A stretch of 64,000 nt of DNA from an uncultured Methylococcaceae bacterium (GCA_903917345.1 CAIXAE010000008.1:186001-250000); one strand, 5' to 3'. Shown: positions 32,895 through 41,421, numbered from the stretch's first letter. The notes: generated by a model not told the origin, from the letters alone. Numbers and translations: made by a program.

Positions 32895-34229
32895 ATGAGC
32901 AAAAGAAGACCCCGTAAAAAACAACTACCCGAAACACCAGTCAAAGTCATCATTGAATCCCTCGCCCATGATGGACGTGGCGTTGCTCATGTAGAAGGTA
33001 AAGTCGTCTTTATCGATGAAGCCTTACCCGGTGAAGAAGTCGAATTTATCTATACCGAAATTCGTAAAGACTATGCAGAAGGCAAAGTGGTTAATTTAAT
33101 CACCCGTGCCGAAGACCGAGTGGATGCCTTATGCGCACACTATGGTGTATGTGGAGGTTGTAGTTTTCAGCATGTTGAATCCTCGGCACAAATCAGAATA
33201 AAACAAGCACTCTTAAACGAACAATTTAAACGCATCGGTAAAGTTGAGATACCAGAACTGTGGGAGCCTTTAATCGGCCCGCATTGGGGTTATCGTCGTA
33301 AAGCCCGCATGGGCGTTAAATATGTCGAGAAAAAAGGTCGCGTACTGGTAGGCTTTAGAGAACGTCGTCATCCCTATCTGGCAGAAATTGATAGCTGTGT
33401 CGTCATGCACCCCATCGTTGGTACTAAACTCTTAGCGCTAGGTGAATTAATCAGTGGTTTATCCATTAGAGATAAAATCCCACAAATCGAAGTGGCCATT
33501 GGTGATGATCAATGTGTTCTTTCTCTACGTGAGTTAGAACCCGCTACCGATGCAGACCATCAATTGCTCAGCGCCTTTGGTAAAGAGCATAACATGAGTA
33601 TTTGCCTACAATCTAAAGGGCCCGACACCATCGTACCTTTACCCGGTGAGCCCGAAGTGATTCCGACTTACTCACTACCCGATCAAGACATAGAGTTTAA
33701 ATTTAGACCCGCTATGTTTACGCAAGTTAATTACGAAATTAACAAGCAAATGATCAACCGTGTGTTAGATACTCTGCAACTTACTGAGAACGATACGGTA
33801 TTGGATTTATTCTGTGGCTTAGGCAACTTTACGTTACCGATGGCAAAATTCGCAGGCAAAGTCGTGGGTATAGAAGGCGATCAACCCTTAGTGAATCATG
33901 CTAAAGAAAATGCGCGTCATAACAATATTACCAATGTTGAGTTTTATGCCGCAGACTTAAGCAAAGACATCAGTGACGAGCCTTGGGCCCGTCAAAAATA
34001 TAATAAGATCATGTTAGACCCGTCTAGAGCCGGCGCCTCTGAAGTCTTAAAATACTTTAAAAAATGGCAACCCGAACAAATTGTCTATGTGTCATGTAAT
34101 CCATCAACATTGGCTAGGGATGCAGGCATATTAGTGAATGAGTTAGGCTATAAATTGATTAAAGCCGGCGTCATGGACATGTTTCCGCAAACAGGGCATG
34201 TCGAATCGATGGCTTTATTTACTAAATAA
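32895..34229 (+). CDS. rlmD: 23S rRNA m5U1939 methyltransferase
   Basis: This 444-residue SAM-dependent enzyme methylates U1939 of 23S rRNA. It has an N-terminal TRAM domain (about residues 14-70), Fe-S ligand cysteines C80-X5-C86-X2-C89 with the fourth Cys later (DSCVVM), the SAM motif LDLFCGLGNFTLPMA near residue 310, a DPSRAGA motif, and the catalytic Cys in YVSCNPSTLARD. It starts 14 bp after cysM. Confidence 0.95.
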   Translation: MSKRRPRKKQLPETPVKVIIESLAHDGRGVAHVEGKVVFIDEALPGEEVEFIYTEIRKDYAEGKVVNLITRAEDRVDALCAHYGVCGGCSFQHVESSAQIRIKQALLNEQFKRIGKVEIPELWEPLIGPHWGYRRKARMGVKYVEKKGRVLVGFRERRHPYLAEIDSCVVMHPIVGTKLLALGELISGLSIRDKIPQIEVAIGDDQCVLSLRELEPATDADHQLLSAFGKEHNMSICLQSKGPDTIVPLPGEPEVIPTYSLPDQDIEFKFRPAMFTQVNYEINKQMINRVLDTLQLTENDTVLDLFCGLGNFTLPMAKFAGKVVGIEGDQPLVNHAKENARHNNITNVEFYAADLSKDISDEPWARQKYNKIMLDPSRAGASEVLKYFKKWQPEQIVYVSCNPSTLARDAGILVNELGYKLIKAGVMDMFPQTGHVESMALFTK

Positions 34230-34248
34230 CATCTAGCCCATAGCTCTC

Positions 34249-34755
34249 TTGAATAACACCACCCCAATTCTGACAGATACTTACTTAGATGTTTGCCTAG
34301 CCAAACAAGTCTTATCTGTCTTTAAAGACGGTGTGTGCCTTAAGACATACCCTATATCGACTGCAAAGAACGGTGCGGGCGAACAGAAAGGCAGTGAATG
34401 CACACCCAGAGGCTGGCATAAAATCCGCGCTAAAATCGGTGGCGACCAACCCATCCATGCCGTCTTTAAAGGCAGAAGACTCACCGGCGAAATATACTGC
34501 GAAGCGCTGGGCACACAATACCCAGAACGCGATTGGATCTTAACAAGAATTCTATGGCTAGGGGGATTAGAGCCCGGCAAAAACCGCTACGGCAATGTCG
34601 ATAGCACTTGGCGTTACATCTATATCCATGGCACACCTGATCAACTGATGGAGGGTACACCGCAATCGCATGGCTGTATCCGCATGCACAATACCGATTT
34701 AATTGAGCTGTTTGACAACACGCCCATCGGCTTTAACGTATTTATCCATGAATAA
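34249..34755 (+). CDS. L,D-transpeptidase (YkuD family) without obvious signal peptide
   Basis: This 168-residue protein has the YkuD catalytic motif IHGTPDQ followed by SHGCIRM, with the nucleophilic Cys near residue 146. Such enzymes form 3-3 peptidoglycan crosslinks or process muropeptides. No signal peptide or membrane helix is visible; the apparent start is TTG at 34249. It may be cytosolic, or the start may be misassigned. It follows rlmD by 19 bp and overlaps truA by 8 bp. Confidence 0.82.
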   Translation: MNNTTPILTDTYLDVCLAKQVLSVFKDGVCLKTYPISTAKNGAGEQKGSECTPRGWHKIRAKIGGDQPIHAVFKGRRLTGEIYCEALGTQYPERDWILTRILWLGGLEPGKNRYGNVDSTWRYIYIHGTPDQLMEGTPQSHGCIRMHNTDLIELFDNTPIGFNVFIHE

Positions 34756-35557
34756 AACGCGCTTAGTACTGGGTATCGAATACGATGGCAGTGGCTTTTA
34801 TGGCTGGCAATGGCAAACGCATCACCGCAGTGTGCAACAAGTGCTAGAACACGCATTAACCCAAATTGCAGATCATCCCGTAACCGTGCAATGTGCTGGC
34901 AGAACCGATACCGGTGTCCATGCGCTAGAACAAGTCGTGCATTTTGATGTAACAACAGAACGTGATGCATTGGCGTGGGTTAGAGGTGGTAACAGTCAAT
35001 TACCCGATGATGTGCGCATCACCTGGATGCAACCCGCAGTTGATGATTTTCATGCACGATACAGCGCCATTGCGCGTTTCTATCGCTATATCATCCTTAA
35101 TCGCCCCATAAAATCGGCTTTATTGCGCAAACAAGTCACCTGGTGCCCTGCCCCTTTAGATGAAAATTTAATGCATCAGGCCGCCCAAACATTATTGGGG
35201 CATCATGACTTTACATCCTTTCGTGCCCAAGGCTGTCAGTCAAAAAGCCCGTGTAGAACCATGTACTTTATTGACGTGTATCGCGAAGATGATAAAGTGA
35301 TTATCGATATATCCGCCAACGCATTTTTACATCACATGGTCAGAAATATAGCGGGCGTCCTTATCGCCATAGGCTCAGGCAAGGCGCCCGTAGCATGGAC
35401 AGAAGAATTACTCGTCGTTAAATCACGTAAACTCGGCGGCATCACCGCACCACCGGATGGCTTACATCTTGGCGCTGTGTATTATCCAGAGCGATACGGC
35501 TTAACGAAACACCCCATTTTTAATAAACTACCCAAAGATGCACAACGGCACGATTAA
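34748..35557 (+). CDS. truA: tRNA pseudouridine(38-40) synthase
   Basis: This 269-residue enzyme isomerises uridines 38-40 in the anticodon stem of tRNAs. Motifs: IEYDGSGFYGWQWQ at the N-terminus, the catalytic Asp in CAGRTDTGVHA near residue 57, RFYRYIILNRP near residue 115 and HHMVRNIAGVL near residue 200. I chose the ATG at 34748, which overlaps the L,D-transpeptidase stop by 8 bp and yields the standard N-terminus. Confidence 0.95.
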   Translation: MNKTRLVLGIEYDGSGFYGWQWQTHHRSVQQVLEHALTQIADHPVTVQCAGRTDTGVHALEQVVHFDVTTERDALAWVRGGNSQLPDDVRITWMQPAVDDFHARYSAIARFYRYIILNRPIKSALLRKQVTWCPAPLDENLMHQAAQTLLGHHDFTSFRAQGCQSKSPCRTMYFIDVYREDDKVIIDISANAFLHHMVRNIAGVLIAIGSGKAPVAWTEELLVVKSRKLGGITAPPDGLHLGAVYYPERYGLTKHPIFNKLPKDAQRHD

Positions 35558-35604
35558 ACATCAGCAATTGCGCGACTCAACATTCATACATAAAAGGCTT
35601 AATA

Positions 35605-36258
35605 ATGGATAACTTTATCTCTTTTCAAATACATGGTGGCGAGCATCATGACGGTTTATTAGAAGCTGTTTCTGGCTTATTAGCCAGTTTAGAAGGGGCT
35701 TCTGACGCTAGCAGCAGTTCTACCGACCTCTTTTCTAGCATATTACCCGGTATTGCCAACTTAGATAATATTCATCCCCTCTTAGTGCATTTCCCTATTG
35801 CTTTATTAAGCAGTTTTTTTATCGTTAACCTGATTGCGCATTTTGTAAAAAAAGACACCTTGGTGACTGTCGCCAGTTGGCTACTTTATTTAGGCGCATT
35901 CTCGGCGATTTTTACCGTATTAGCGGGCTTTTCTGCTGCAGAAAGCGTTGCACACAGTGAAAGCGTACACGACATCATGGAACACCATGAAGATGTAGGC
36001 GTGTCTATCTTATCGTTATCTTTAGGTTTAGCGGCTTGGCGCCTTAGAAGTGGCTTATTACAAGGCTGGAAAAAGGGCGTATTTTTAACACTGACCGTGT
36101 TATTGTTTGGATTGATTATTCAAGGTGCCGACTTAGGTGGCTTAATGGTTTATAAATACGGTGTCGCTGTACATAACACCCCGGCGGAAGCTCTAACAGC
36201 AGAAGTACCTGCCACTACTACAGAAGAACATCATCATCACGACCACACACATCCCTAA
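35605..36258 (+). CDS. DUF2231 membrane protein with His-rich tail
   Basis: This 217-residue inner-membrane protein has four predicted helices between about residues 60 and 185 and the DUF2231 signature NIHPLLVHFPIALLSS. Extra histidines occur near the N-terminus (HGGEHHD), before helix 3 (MEHHED), and in a C-terminal tail of HHHHDHTHP. Metal or heme binding is possible but not shown. It follows truA by 47 bp and ends at a strong terminator. Confidence 0.8.
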   Translation: MDNFISFQIHGGEHHDGLLEAVSGLLASLEGASDASSSSTDLFSSILPGIANLDNIHPLLVHFPIALLSSFFIVNLIAHFVKKDTLVTVASWLLYLGAFSAIFTVLAGFSAAESVAHSESVHDIMEHHEDVGVSILSLSLGLAAWRLRSGLLQGWKKGVFLTLTVLLFGLIIQGADLGGLMVYKYGVAVHNTPAEALTAEVPATTTEEHHHHDHTHP

Positions 36259-36293
36259 CATCACTGACGATAACATCTGAATTTAACATTAAA

Positions 36294-36325
36294 AAAGGGG
36301 GCGATTAAGCCCCCTTTCTATTTTG
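36294..36325 (+). terminator. Rho-independent terminator after the DUF2231 gene
   Basis: A GC-rich 9-bp stem (AAAGGGGGC with GCCCCCTTT, 6-nt loop) is followed by a T-rich tract. It ends the cysM-truA-DUF2231 strand run. Confidence 0.88.
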
Positions 36326-36347
36326 CAGTTCGTACTACTTTAACAGT

Positions 36348-36962
36348 TTAAAGCACCAACTTTTTTACAGGTTCACAAAAATCATTCGTGCCTTCGGGTG
36401 TGACTATCGCCATTCTAAAAAAGTAATAGTGTGCGGATTCTAAGCCCTCATGCACATAAGTGACTGCAGTAGTCGTCGCAATCGTCACCCATATTGCATC
36501 TTGTGGCAAGACAGGCCCTTTATACATCTGCCAAATACACGCCCGACCCTTAGGCGCTGCTTTGCCCACTAACTTAACAGCACCTAAATGCGGTCCATCC
36601 GACGCTGCTATAGGCGGTTTATTGATTGGAACCGGTTGTTTAGACTCATGATAGCCACTGCTTAAAATCTTAGTTTCATCTCCATCAGACAATCTACCGA
36701 CATAATTAGCTTCTCTGACAAATAACTTATCCGCATCTGCAATCACATCACGTAAATGCGACTTAGCCGTATAACCCCCATCTTCAGCAGCAATCAGTGC
36801 TGCTTGGATATTAGCCACCGCAATCGATAATTCCGATAAAGGCACATCCAGTGCCGTAAAATAATTGTTGAGCGTTAACTTTGCGATCACGTTTAAATAA
36901 AACGCGATTTTATCAACAACACCCAATCGAACAAAATCATGGAGCACTGTAAACTTTCTCAT
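36348..36962 (-). CDS. Hypothetical protein with FN3-like C-terminus
   Basis: I do not recognise this 204-residue protein. The first half is helical. The second half reads like a fibronectin type III-like beta domain, with CIWQMYKGP, then a VTYVHEGLESAHYYFFRMAIVT strand pair and an EGTNDFCEPV end. There is no signal peptide. It is transcribed alone, toward the DUF2231 terminator, from the inverted-repeat-rich region upstream. Its base composition resembles the core genes. Confidence 0.6.
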   Translation of the reverse strand: MRKFTVLHDFVRLGVVDKIAFYLNVIAKLTLNNYFTALDVPLSELSIAVANIQAALIAAEDGGYTAKSHLRDVIADADKLFVREANYVGRLSDGDETKILSSGYHESKQPVPINKPPIAASDGPHLGAVKLVGKAAPKGRACIWQMYKGPVLPQDAIWVTIATTTAVTYVHEGLESAHYYFFRMAIVTPEGTNDFCEPVKKLVL

Positions 36963-37390
36963 TGAGATACCTTAATAGGTGAAAAAAGCACCGCCGAAAC
37001 TCCGTTTTTATAGTAAAACGGTAGGTGCAGCACTGCAAATACTAAAGCTGTGTAAAAAAAACGGAATACGTTTTAAACACGCCAATGCGCTAGGTAGAAA
37101 TGTGGTGCAATGACCATCCCGTGAATGTGGGATGAGAAAAGTAGAGATGCGAAGAATTCGCCGATAGGAAGATTAAACTCGCCAAACGGAAGTGTAAAAC
37201 CGCCGATGTAATATTGATTTTGCGAGTGCTGAATGCAAAATGCGAGTATCGTCTTGATAACGCAGAAAAAATAGAAATAATCAGCGCATGTGAAAGAGCA
37301 TACACCTATTATGGCGAATATGCGCTATTTATATTTTATATTTACATTATAAAAAATATGGCGATAAATAGAGCCCCTATTTAAGTATAC

Positions 37391-37454
37391 AAAGCGCGAC
37401 AACAAAATTTTGCGCTTTGCGATCTGCGGATTCTATATCCCATCCACAGATCGC
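37391..37454. repeat. Two directly adjoining hairpins
   Basis: A 7-bp stem (AAAGCGC/GCGCTTT, 37391-37418) is immediately followed by an 8-bp stem (GCGATCTG/CAGATCGC, 37419-37454), which can extend with an inner GGAT/ATCC pair. No T run follows, so these are not ordinary terminators. Confidence 0.6.
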
Positions 37455-37606
37455 AACTTTTAAAAACTCATCTGACTTTACAACCGCGAAAAAAATCGAG
37501 CACAGGTTTTTTGAGGGGGTCGGAAAAATATTGCAAACTCCCAACTGCGGATTACGTTTTTTATCCGCCAAAAACACGTAGAATTTAATTTATATAAACA
37601 GCCTAT

Positions 37607-37680
37607 GTAGCTGAATTATAATATTTTATAGTCATAATCTCCAAAAGTCTTGTTTAAAACACTCACCCAGATTCAGCTAC
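37607..37680. repeat. 10-bp terminal-type inverted repeat bounding 74 bp
   Basis: GTAGCTGAAT at 37607-37616 and its exact complement at 37671-37680 bound a 54-nt AT-rich core. This could be a long hairpin or a tiny MITE-like element. No clear target-site duplication is visible. Confidence 0.45.
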
Positions 37681-37694
37681 TAATCGAACAATAG

Positions 37695-37724
37695 TTGACG
37701 CTATCCGGCAGTTTGCCGTATATT
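37695..37724 (+). promoter_or_regulatory. Toxin-antitoxin promoter with internal operator palindrome
   Basis: TTGACG (37695-37700), an 18-bp spacer and TATATT (37719-37724) make a good sigma-70 promoter. The spacer contains CGGCA-GTT-TGCCG (37706-37718), a perfect palindrome placed where a bound antitoxin would block RNA polymerase. The expected transcript start is at or within a base or two of the ATG at 37731, so the mRNA may be leaderless. Confidence 0.65.
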
Positions 37725-37730
37725 GAAGAC

Positions 37731-38015
37731 ATGAAAGCATCTACCCCTCCAACAGCCAGACTCGAAGCTCGCCTACCCGCGCATATCCATGCGATGCTTA
37801 AGCGTGCCGCCGAAATACAAGGTCGCACCTTGACCGATTTTGTAGTGAGCGCATCCAGTGAAGCGGCGCGACAAACGATAGAATCAAACGATATCATCAG
37901 TCTGTCCCTCAATGATCAACGCCTGTTTGCAGAAAGTATTATTAACCCACCCGAACCCAACGCAGCACTCACACGCGCCTTTGCTAAGCATCGTGAATTG
38001 TTTGGCAGTCAGTGA
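37731..38015 (+). CDS. DUF1778 antitoxin of a GNAT toxin-antitoxin pair
   Basis: This 94-residue protein has an N-terminal ribbon-helix-helix (RLEARLPAHIHAMLKRAAEIQGRTLTDFV is the pattern region, residues 8-36) and a C-terminal toxin-binding tail. DUF1778 (TacA-type) antitoxins neutralise GNAT toxins and repress their own promoter. The ATG at 37731 follows the promoter palindrome directly. The stop overlaps the toxin GTG by 4 bp, the classic TA arrangement. Confidence 0.88.
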   Translation: MKASTPPTARLEARLPAHIHAMLKRAAEIQGRTLTDFVVSASSEAARQTIESNDIISLSLNDQRLFAESIINPPEPNAALTRAFAKHRELFGSQ

Positions 38016-38518
38016 CCGCACCTTTTCGGCTTGAAGCCTTACAAAACAGCCACGCTCGTAAAACATTCTCCAGCGGTGAAGTAAAGCTCGACGAATACTT
38101 TAAGACGCAAGTAAGCCAAGATATTCGCCGGCATATCGCTAATTGTTTTGTAGCCATCGATGTCAGTAATGAACAAATAGCCGGCTACTACACCATCGCA
38201 GCCGCCAGCATAGCCACACCTGATTTACCACCCGAAGACCTGAAACGCTTACCGCGTTACCCCACCCTACCGGCGGTACGTATTGGTCGCTTAGCGGTAG
38301 ATCAACGCTATCAAGGCAAGGGCTTAGGCAAAGCCCTCTTAGCCGATGCCGCCATTAAAGCGATGACCGCCGCCCCCGCATCCTATGCACTGATTGTGGA
38401 TGCCAAACATGAAATAGCCGTTCAGTTTTATCAACACCATGGTTTTCGCCCGCTTATCGACTTACCCAACGTGCTGTTTTTACCCTTAGCCACAGCAGAA
38501 AAGGTCTTATTGGCTTAA
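38012..38518 (+). CDS. GNAT-family toxin (TacT-like tRNA acetyltransferase)
   Basis: This 168-residue GNAT acetyltransferase starts with GTG inside the antitoxin end. The acetyl-CoA loop is visible as RLAVDQRYQGKGLGKALL (near residues 92-109), with later FYQHHGF. TacT/AtaT-type toxins acetylate the amino group of charged tRNA and stop translation. The target tRNA cannot be read from the sequence. All family landmarks are present and the frame is intact, so it is probably active. Confidence 0.88.
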   Translation: MTAPFRLEALQNSHARKTFSSGEVKLDEYFKTQVSQDIRRHIANCFVAIDVSNEQIAGYYTIAAASIATPDLPPEDLKRLPRYPTLPAVRIGRLAVDQRYQGKGLGKALLADAAIKAMTAAPASYALIVDAKHEIAVQFYQHHGFRPLIDLPNVLFLPLATAEKVLLA

Positions 38519-38568
38519 AATAATTCCAACATTCCCGAACCAAATCGAGCACACCGTAATCCTCCATC

Positions 38569-39102
38569 ATGTTCATGTCATTTAAAAACACTTTAATCGT
38601 TGTTTTCTGTGTATTTCATATGACAGCTATCGCATGGTGGACATTACCGCTCAGTTTAAATAACAACAATCCGCTAACGCACTTATTAAGCGCTTATATT
38701 GATCTAACAGGTAATCAACAATATTGGGATTTTTTTGCTCCCCAAAGCCCCAAGTACCATCAATATTTATCTGTTTGTAATAGCCTAGACACGGATAAAA
38801 CGATTGGCGAAATCAACTGCGCTGGCACGGCTCTATTTAGCAACTTAAAGCATAACCATGAACCCTATTCTGTCTTTAGCAATACCAGCCGTTACTATCG
38901 CTTAACAGAAACCTTAATCAATCAAAATAATCCCGACTTATTTAAAGCTTTTGCGCAGTATTATTCAACACATCAAGCAGACACCGTTACTCATCCCTCT
39001 GCCACGCAATTAGTAGGGCACCAATACGAACTCTACCCAGATCTTAAAGACTTACCTCATGCCGGATATCGCACAGATACGATACTATGGGAGAGCCAGT
39101 AA
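38569..39102 (+). CDS. DUF5819-like partner of the HTTM protein
   Basis: This 177-residue protein has an N-terminal membrane helix (about residues 5-26) and an extracytoplasmic domain containing WDFFAPQ near residue 53, a motif typical of DUF5819-type proteins encoded beside HTTM proteins. Its stop (TAA) overlaps the next ATG. Function is unknown. Family assignment is from the motif and context. Confidence 0.6.
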   Translation: MFMSFKNTLIVVFCVFHMTAIAWWTLPLSLNNNNPLTHLLSAYIDLTGNQQYWDFFAPQSPKYHQYLSVCNSLDTDKTIGEINCAGTALFSNLKHNHEPYSVFSNTSRYYRLTETLINQNNPDLFKAFAQYYSTHQADTVTHPSATQLVGHQYELYPDLKDLPHAGYRTDTILWESQ

Positions 39103-39989
39103 TGCAGCACGCATGGCACACGCTTTGGTTTAAATTAATCGACGCAAGACAATATGCAGTCTTAAGAATTTTATTCGGGGGCTTGTCGGCGCTCTATTTC
39201 TTAGAACTATTGCCCTATATCAACAATCAATTTAGTCATTCCGGTTGGTTAGGCGATATACAGCAAATTGCACAACAAAATGGTGGCAGTTGGTCTGTAT
39301 TTTTTATCCCTGTAGACGGGCATGCCAATACCATCGCCTATGCCATTATTAGCACGGGGATAGTGTCGGCTTTTCTTATGATGATAGGTTGGCAAAGTCG
39401 GGCCAGTAGCTTTATGACTTGGCTCATTTGGGTGTCTCTATGGAATCGAAATCCATTAATATTGGATGGAGATGATGCGATACTTAAAATAATGTGTTTT
39501 TATTTAATGCTAGCCCCCTGTGGAAACGCGTGGTCAGTTGATGCCGCTCTCAGTAAAACCCAGCAAAAAGTCGCGGTTTGGCCGTTACGGCTTATACAGT
39601 TTCAGATTGCTTTGCTTTATTTTGTCTCAGGTTGGGTTAAATTCCAGAGCATAGAATGGGAAAACGGCACCCTGTTGCACTACGTATTAATTAATCCAGA
39701 ATATTCACGTTGGAATGGTTGGTTGCTAATGGATTCTGCTTTAATAAAGCACCTATTAGCGCTACTGGTTTGGTTTATAAGAGATTGGGAAGTGTTATTC
39801 CCACTTCTCCTGATTAACCGTTACACCCGTAGAGTGAGCATCGTAATAGGGATACTATTCCATATTGGCTTATTACTCACCCTGCATTTACGCTGGTTTC
39901 CAGTGGTTATGCTCGCACTTTATCCGGCATTACTCTCAAATAAAGTCTTTATAACACTAGAAAAGAAATGGCTTAAAACCCATAAATAG
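39102..39989 (+). CDS. HTTM-domain membrane protein
   Basis: This 295-residue polytopic membrane protein resembles the horizontally transferred transmembrane (HTTM) domain family, which shares a fold with vitamin K-dependent gamma-carboxylase. Conserved-looking parts are RILFGGLSALYFLELL near residue 20, a WNRNPLILDGDDAIL loop near residue 117, and IALLYFVSGWVKF near residue 165. I chose the ATG at 39102, preceded by GGGAGAG and coupled to the upstream gene. It is followed without spacing by the convergent gene. Confidence 0.75.
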   Translation: MQHAWHTLWFKLIDARQYAVLRILFGGLSALYFLELLPYINNQFSHSGWLGDIQQIAQQNGGSWSVFFIPVDGHANTIAYAIISTGIVSAFLMMIGWQSRASSFMTWLIWVSLWNRNPLILDGDDAILKIMCFYLMLAPCGNAWSVDAALSKTQQKVAVWPLRLIQFQIALLYFVSGWVKFQSIEWENGTLLHYVLINPEYSRWNGWLLMDSALIKHLLALLVWFIRDWEVLFPLLLINRYTRRVSIVIGILFHIGLLLTLHLRWFPVVMLALYPALLSNKVFITLEKKWLKTHK

Positions 39990-40382
39990 CTATTCAGTAA
40001 TTTTTACTAACCAGCTACCCGTGCCTTTACAATTAGTTTGTGCCTCAATAAGAATTTTTGCGTACTCGCCTTTTAATTCAGCTGGTAGCGTACCGTGCAC
40101 GACAACGCTAGTACCGGGACTTTTAGCACCGACATTAATAACGGCAGAAATACCTTTAACACTCACCTTTATAGTCTCTGGATGCGTATTACCCGACGCC
40201 CTAAAAGAGAAACTAGAACCGGGAGCAACTTCTGATTTGTCGGCGGGCTCAAAATCCGTAAAGCGCGGTTTATTACAGGTATTAACGCTACCACTTCGAC
40301 TATTATCACCCACACCATAAGCACTCGCATGCGTTGCGACCGCCATTAAAATCAAAACACCTAGACCACGAGAAAGTGTCAT
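39990..40382 (-). CDS. Small exported protein of unknown function
   Basis: This 130-residue protein has a clear signal peptide ending in THASA (about residue 21). The mature part is a single beta-rich domain with one N-terminal and one C-terminal cysteine (NTCNKPRF and TNCKGTG), which could form a disulfide. The ATG at 40382 is supported by AAGGAGT 7 nt upstream. I do not recognise the family. It is transcribed alone. Confidence 0.7.
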   Translation of the reverse strand: MTLSRGLGVLILMAVATHASAYGVGDNSRSGSVNTCNKPRFTDFEPADKSEVAPGSSFSFRASGNTHPETIKVSVKGISAVINVGAKSPGTSVVVHGTLPAELKGEYAKILIEAQTNCKGTGSWLVKITE

Positions 40383-40564
40383 TATCAGACTCCTTTGTAT
40401 TGTTATTATCAATACAAAATATCTGGATAAAATAGATTGTCAAACGGGATAAGACCGATGATAACAATTTATTAATGCGTCACAGTTTGTCGCCACGCCC
40501 CCTTAAAGTATTCCTCAACAACTGGGAAAGGGTTCCGGTTCTTAAAACACAATGAGGAAATAAC

Positions 40565-41398
40565 ATGTCAAATTTAGCTTTTGAAATAGGTTTTGATCAC
40601 TATCTGTTTAAATTACCTTTAGATATAGCAAGATTTTCTAATGAACACCGTCAACAAATACGCTATGGCTATGAAGCTGCTAAACAGCAACGCGTCAGTC
40701 AAAGATCGCCTGAAATATATGAAAGCAAAATAATCAGCCTACGTGACAGAGCCTTAATCAAAGGCTTTGAAATGACCTTAACGCCAGAAGACTTAAGAAT
40801 AAAACTACAAAAAACCGGCAACCGCTGCCCCATCACCGGCGCAACATTAACCTATGCAAGACAAGCATTGACCGATTGGTCTGTGGATAGAGTCGATAAT
40901 AATATAGGCTATACACTTAGCAATATAGAGATAGTCTCAGTTATTGCGAATCAGGCGAAAGATGATTTAGATTTGGCGGGCATCATTAAAAAAGCGATCG
41001 GTAAAGCAGATCCCGACAGCACATTAACCGAAGATGAATGGTTCAGAATGGCACGGTTCTATTATCAAAAAATGAAAATAGAAAAACCCTTAAGCATTTG
41101 CAAAATACTCACCGACAAACAAGCCTTTTATGATTATATTGTCTTAATGCAATTATTTAAAAATGATAAGAAACCCAGTAAAGCCTTCTTATTGCTGTTA
41201 CAAAAATATTGCTCAAAAGAGGTGGTCAGTAAAGCCAGCAAATTGACTCAAAAACGCATATACCATCGTGCAGATATCAATGTGGACGTGTTATACAACA
41301 GCCCAAAACTTTATGCGTGGGTGAAAGGCTTCATAAAATCCATTAACGCCCACAGCGCTGAGTTTGATCCTTTGTTATTGGATTGTTTATTTGCTTAA
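40565..41398 (+). CDS. HNH-type endonuclease-like protein
   Basis: This 277-residue protein has a central block at about residues 88-128 with CPITGATL followed by WSVDRVDNNIGYTLSNIEIVS, then IANQAKDDL. This matches the HNH-type beta-beta-alpha pattern of D-R-x-D-x-x-x-G-Y-x-x-x-N. A paired CxxC knuckle is absent; there is a single visible Cys. The rest is helical and unrecognised. It sits between the exported protein and the BREX operon and converges on brxA. It may be a mobile nuclease gene or an accessory defence gene. Confidence 0.65.
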   Translation: MSNLAFEIGFDHYLFKLPLDIARFSNEHRQQIRYGYEAAKQQRVSQRSPEIYESKIISLRDRALIKGFEMTLTPEDLRIKLQKTGNRCPITGATLTYARQALTDWSVDRVDNNIGYTLSNIEIVSVIANQAKDDLDLAGIIKKAIGKADPDSTLTEDEWFRMARFYYQKMKIEKPLSICKILTDKQAFYDYIVLMQLFKNDKKPSKAFLLLLQKYCSKEVVSKASKLTQKRIYHRADINVDVLYNSPKLYAWVKGFIKSINAHSAEFDPLLLDCLFA

Positions 41399-41421
41399 GA
41401 GTTTTTTTCTATCCGTTTACT

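Larger units (their letters stand above)
36963..37694. other. Gene-free region rich in inverted repeats
   Basis: No supportable gene is seen. I find many perfect inverted repeats: 37002/37015 (CCGTTTT/AAAACGG), 37115/37129 (CATCCC/GGGATG), 37325/37364 (CTATTTAT/ATAAATAG), 37391/37412 (AAAGCGC/GCGCTTT), 37419/37447 (GCGATCTG/CAGATCGC), 37547/37563 (GCGGAT/ATCCGC) and 37607/37671 (GTAGCTGAAT/ATTCAGCTAC). It may hold a structured RNA or the remains of a small mobile element. Confidence 0.5.

Noticed and set aside
37090-37577. Two minus-strand frames of 66-71 codons in the inverted-repeat region
   Set aside because: They have low-complexity Ser/Phe/Leu composition and no good ribosome sites, and the inverted repeats explain the region better.
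37607-37680. Integron attC site before the GNAT toxin-antitoxin cassette
   Set aside because: The inverted repeat lacks the RYYYAAC/GTTRRRY core sites and there is no integrase in the window.
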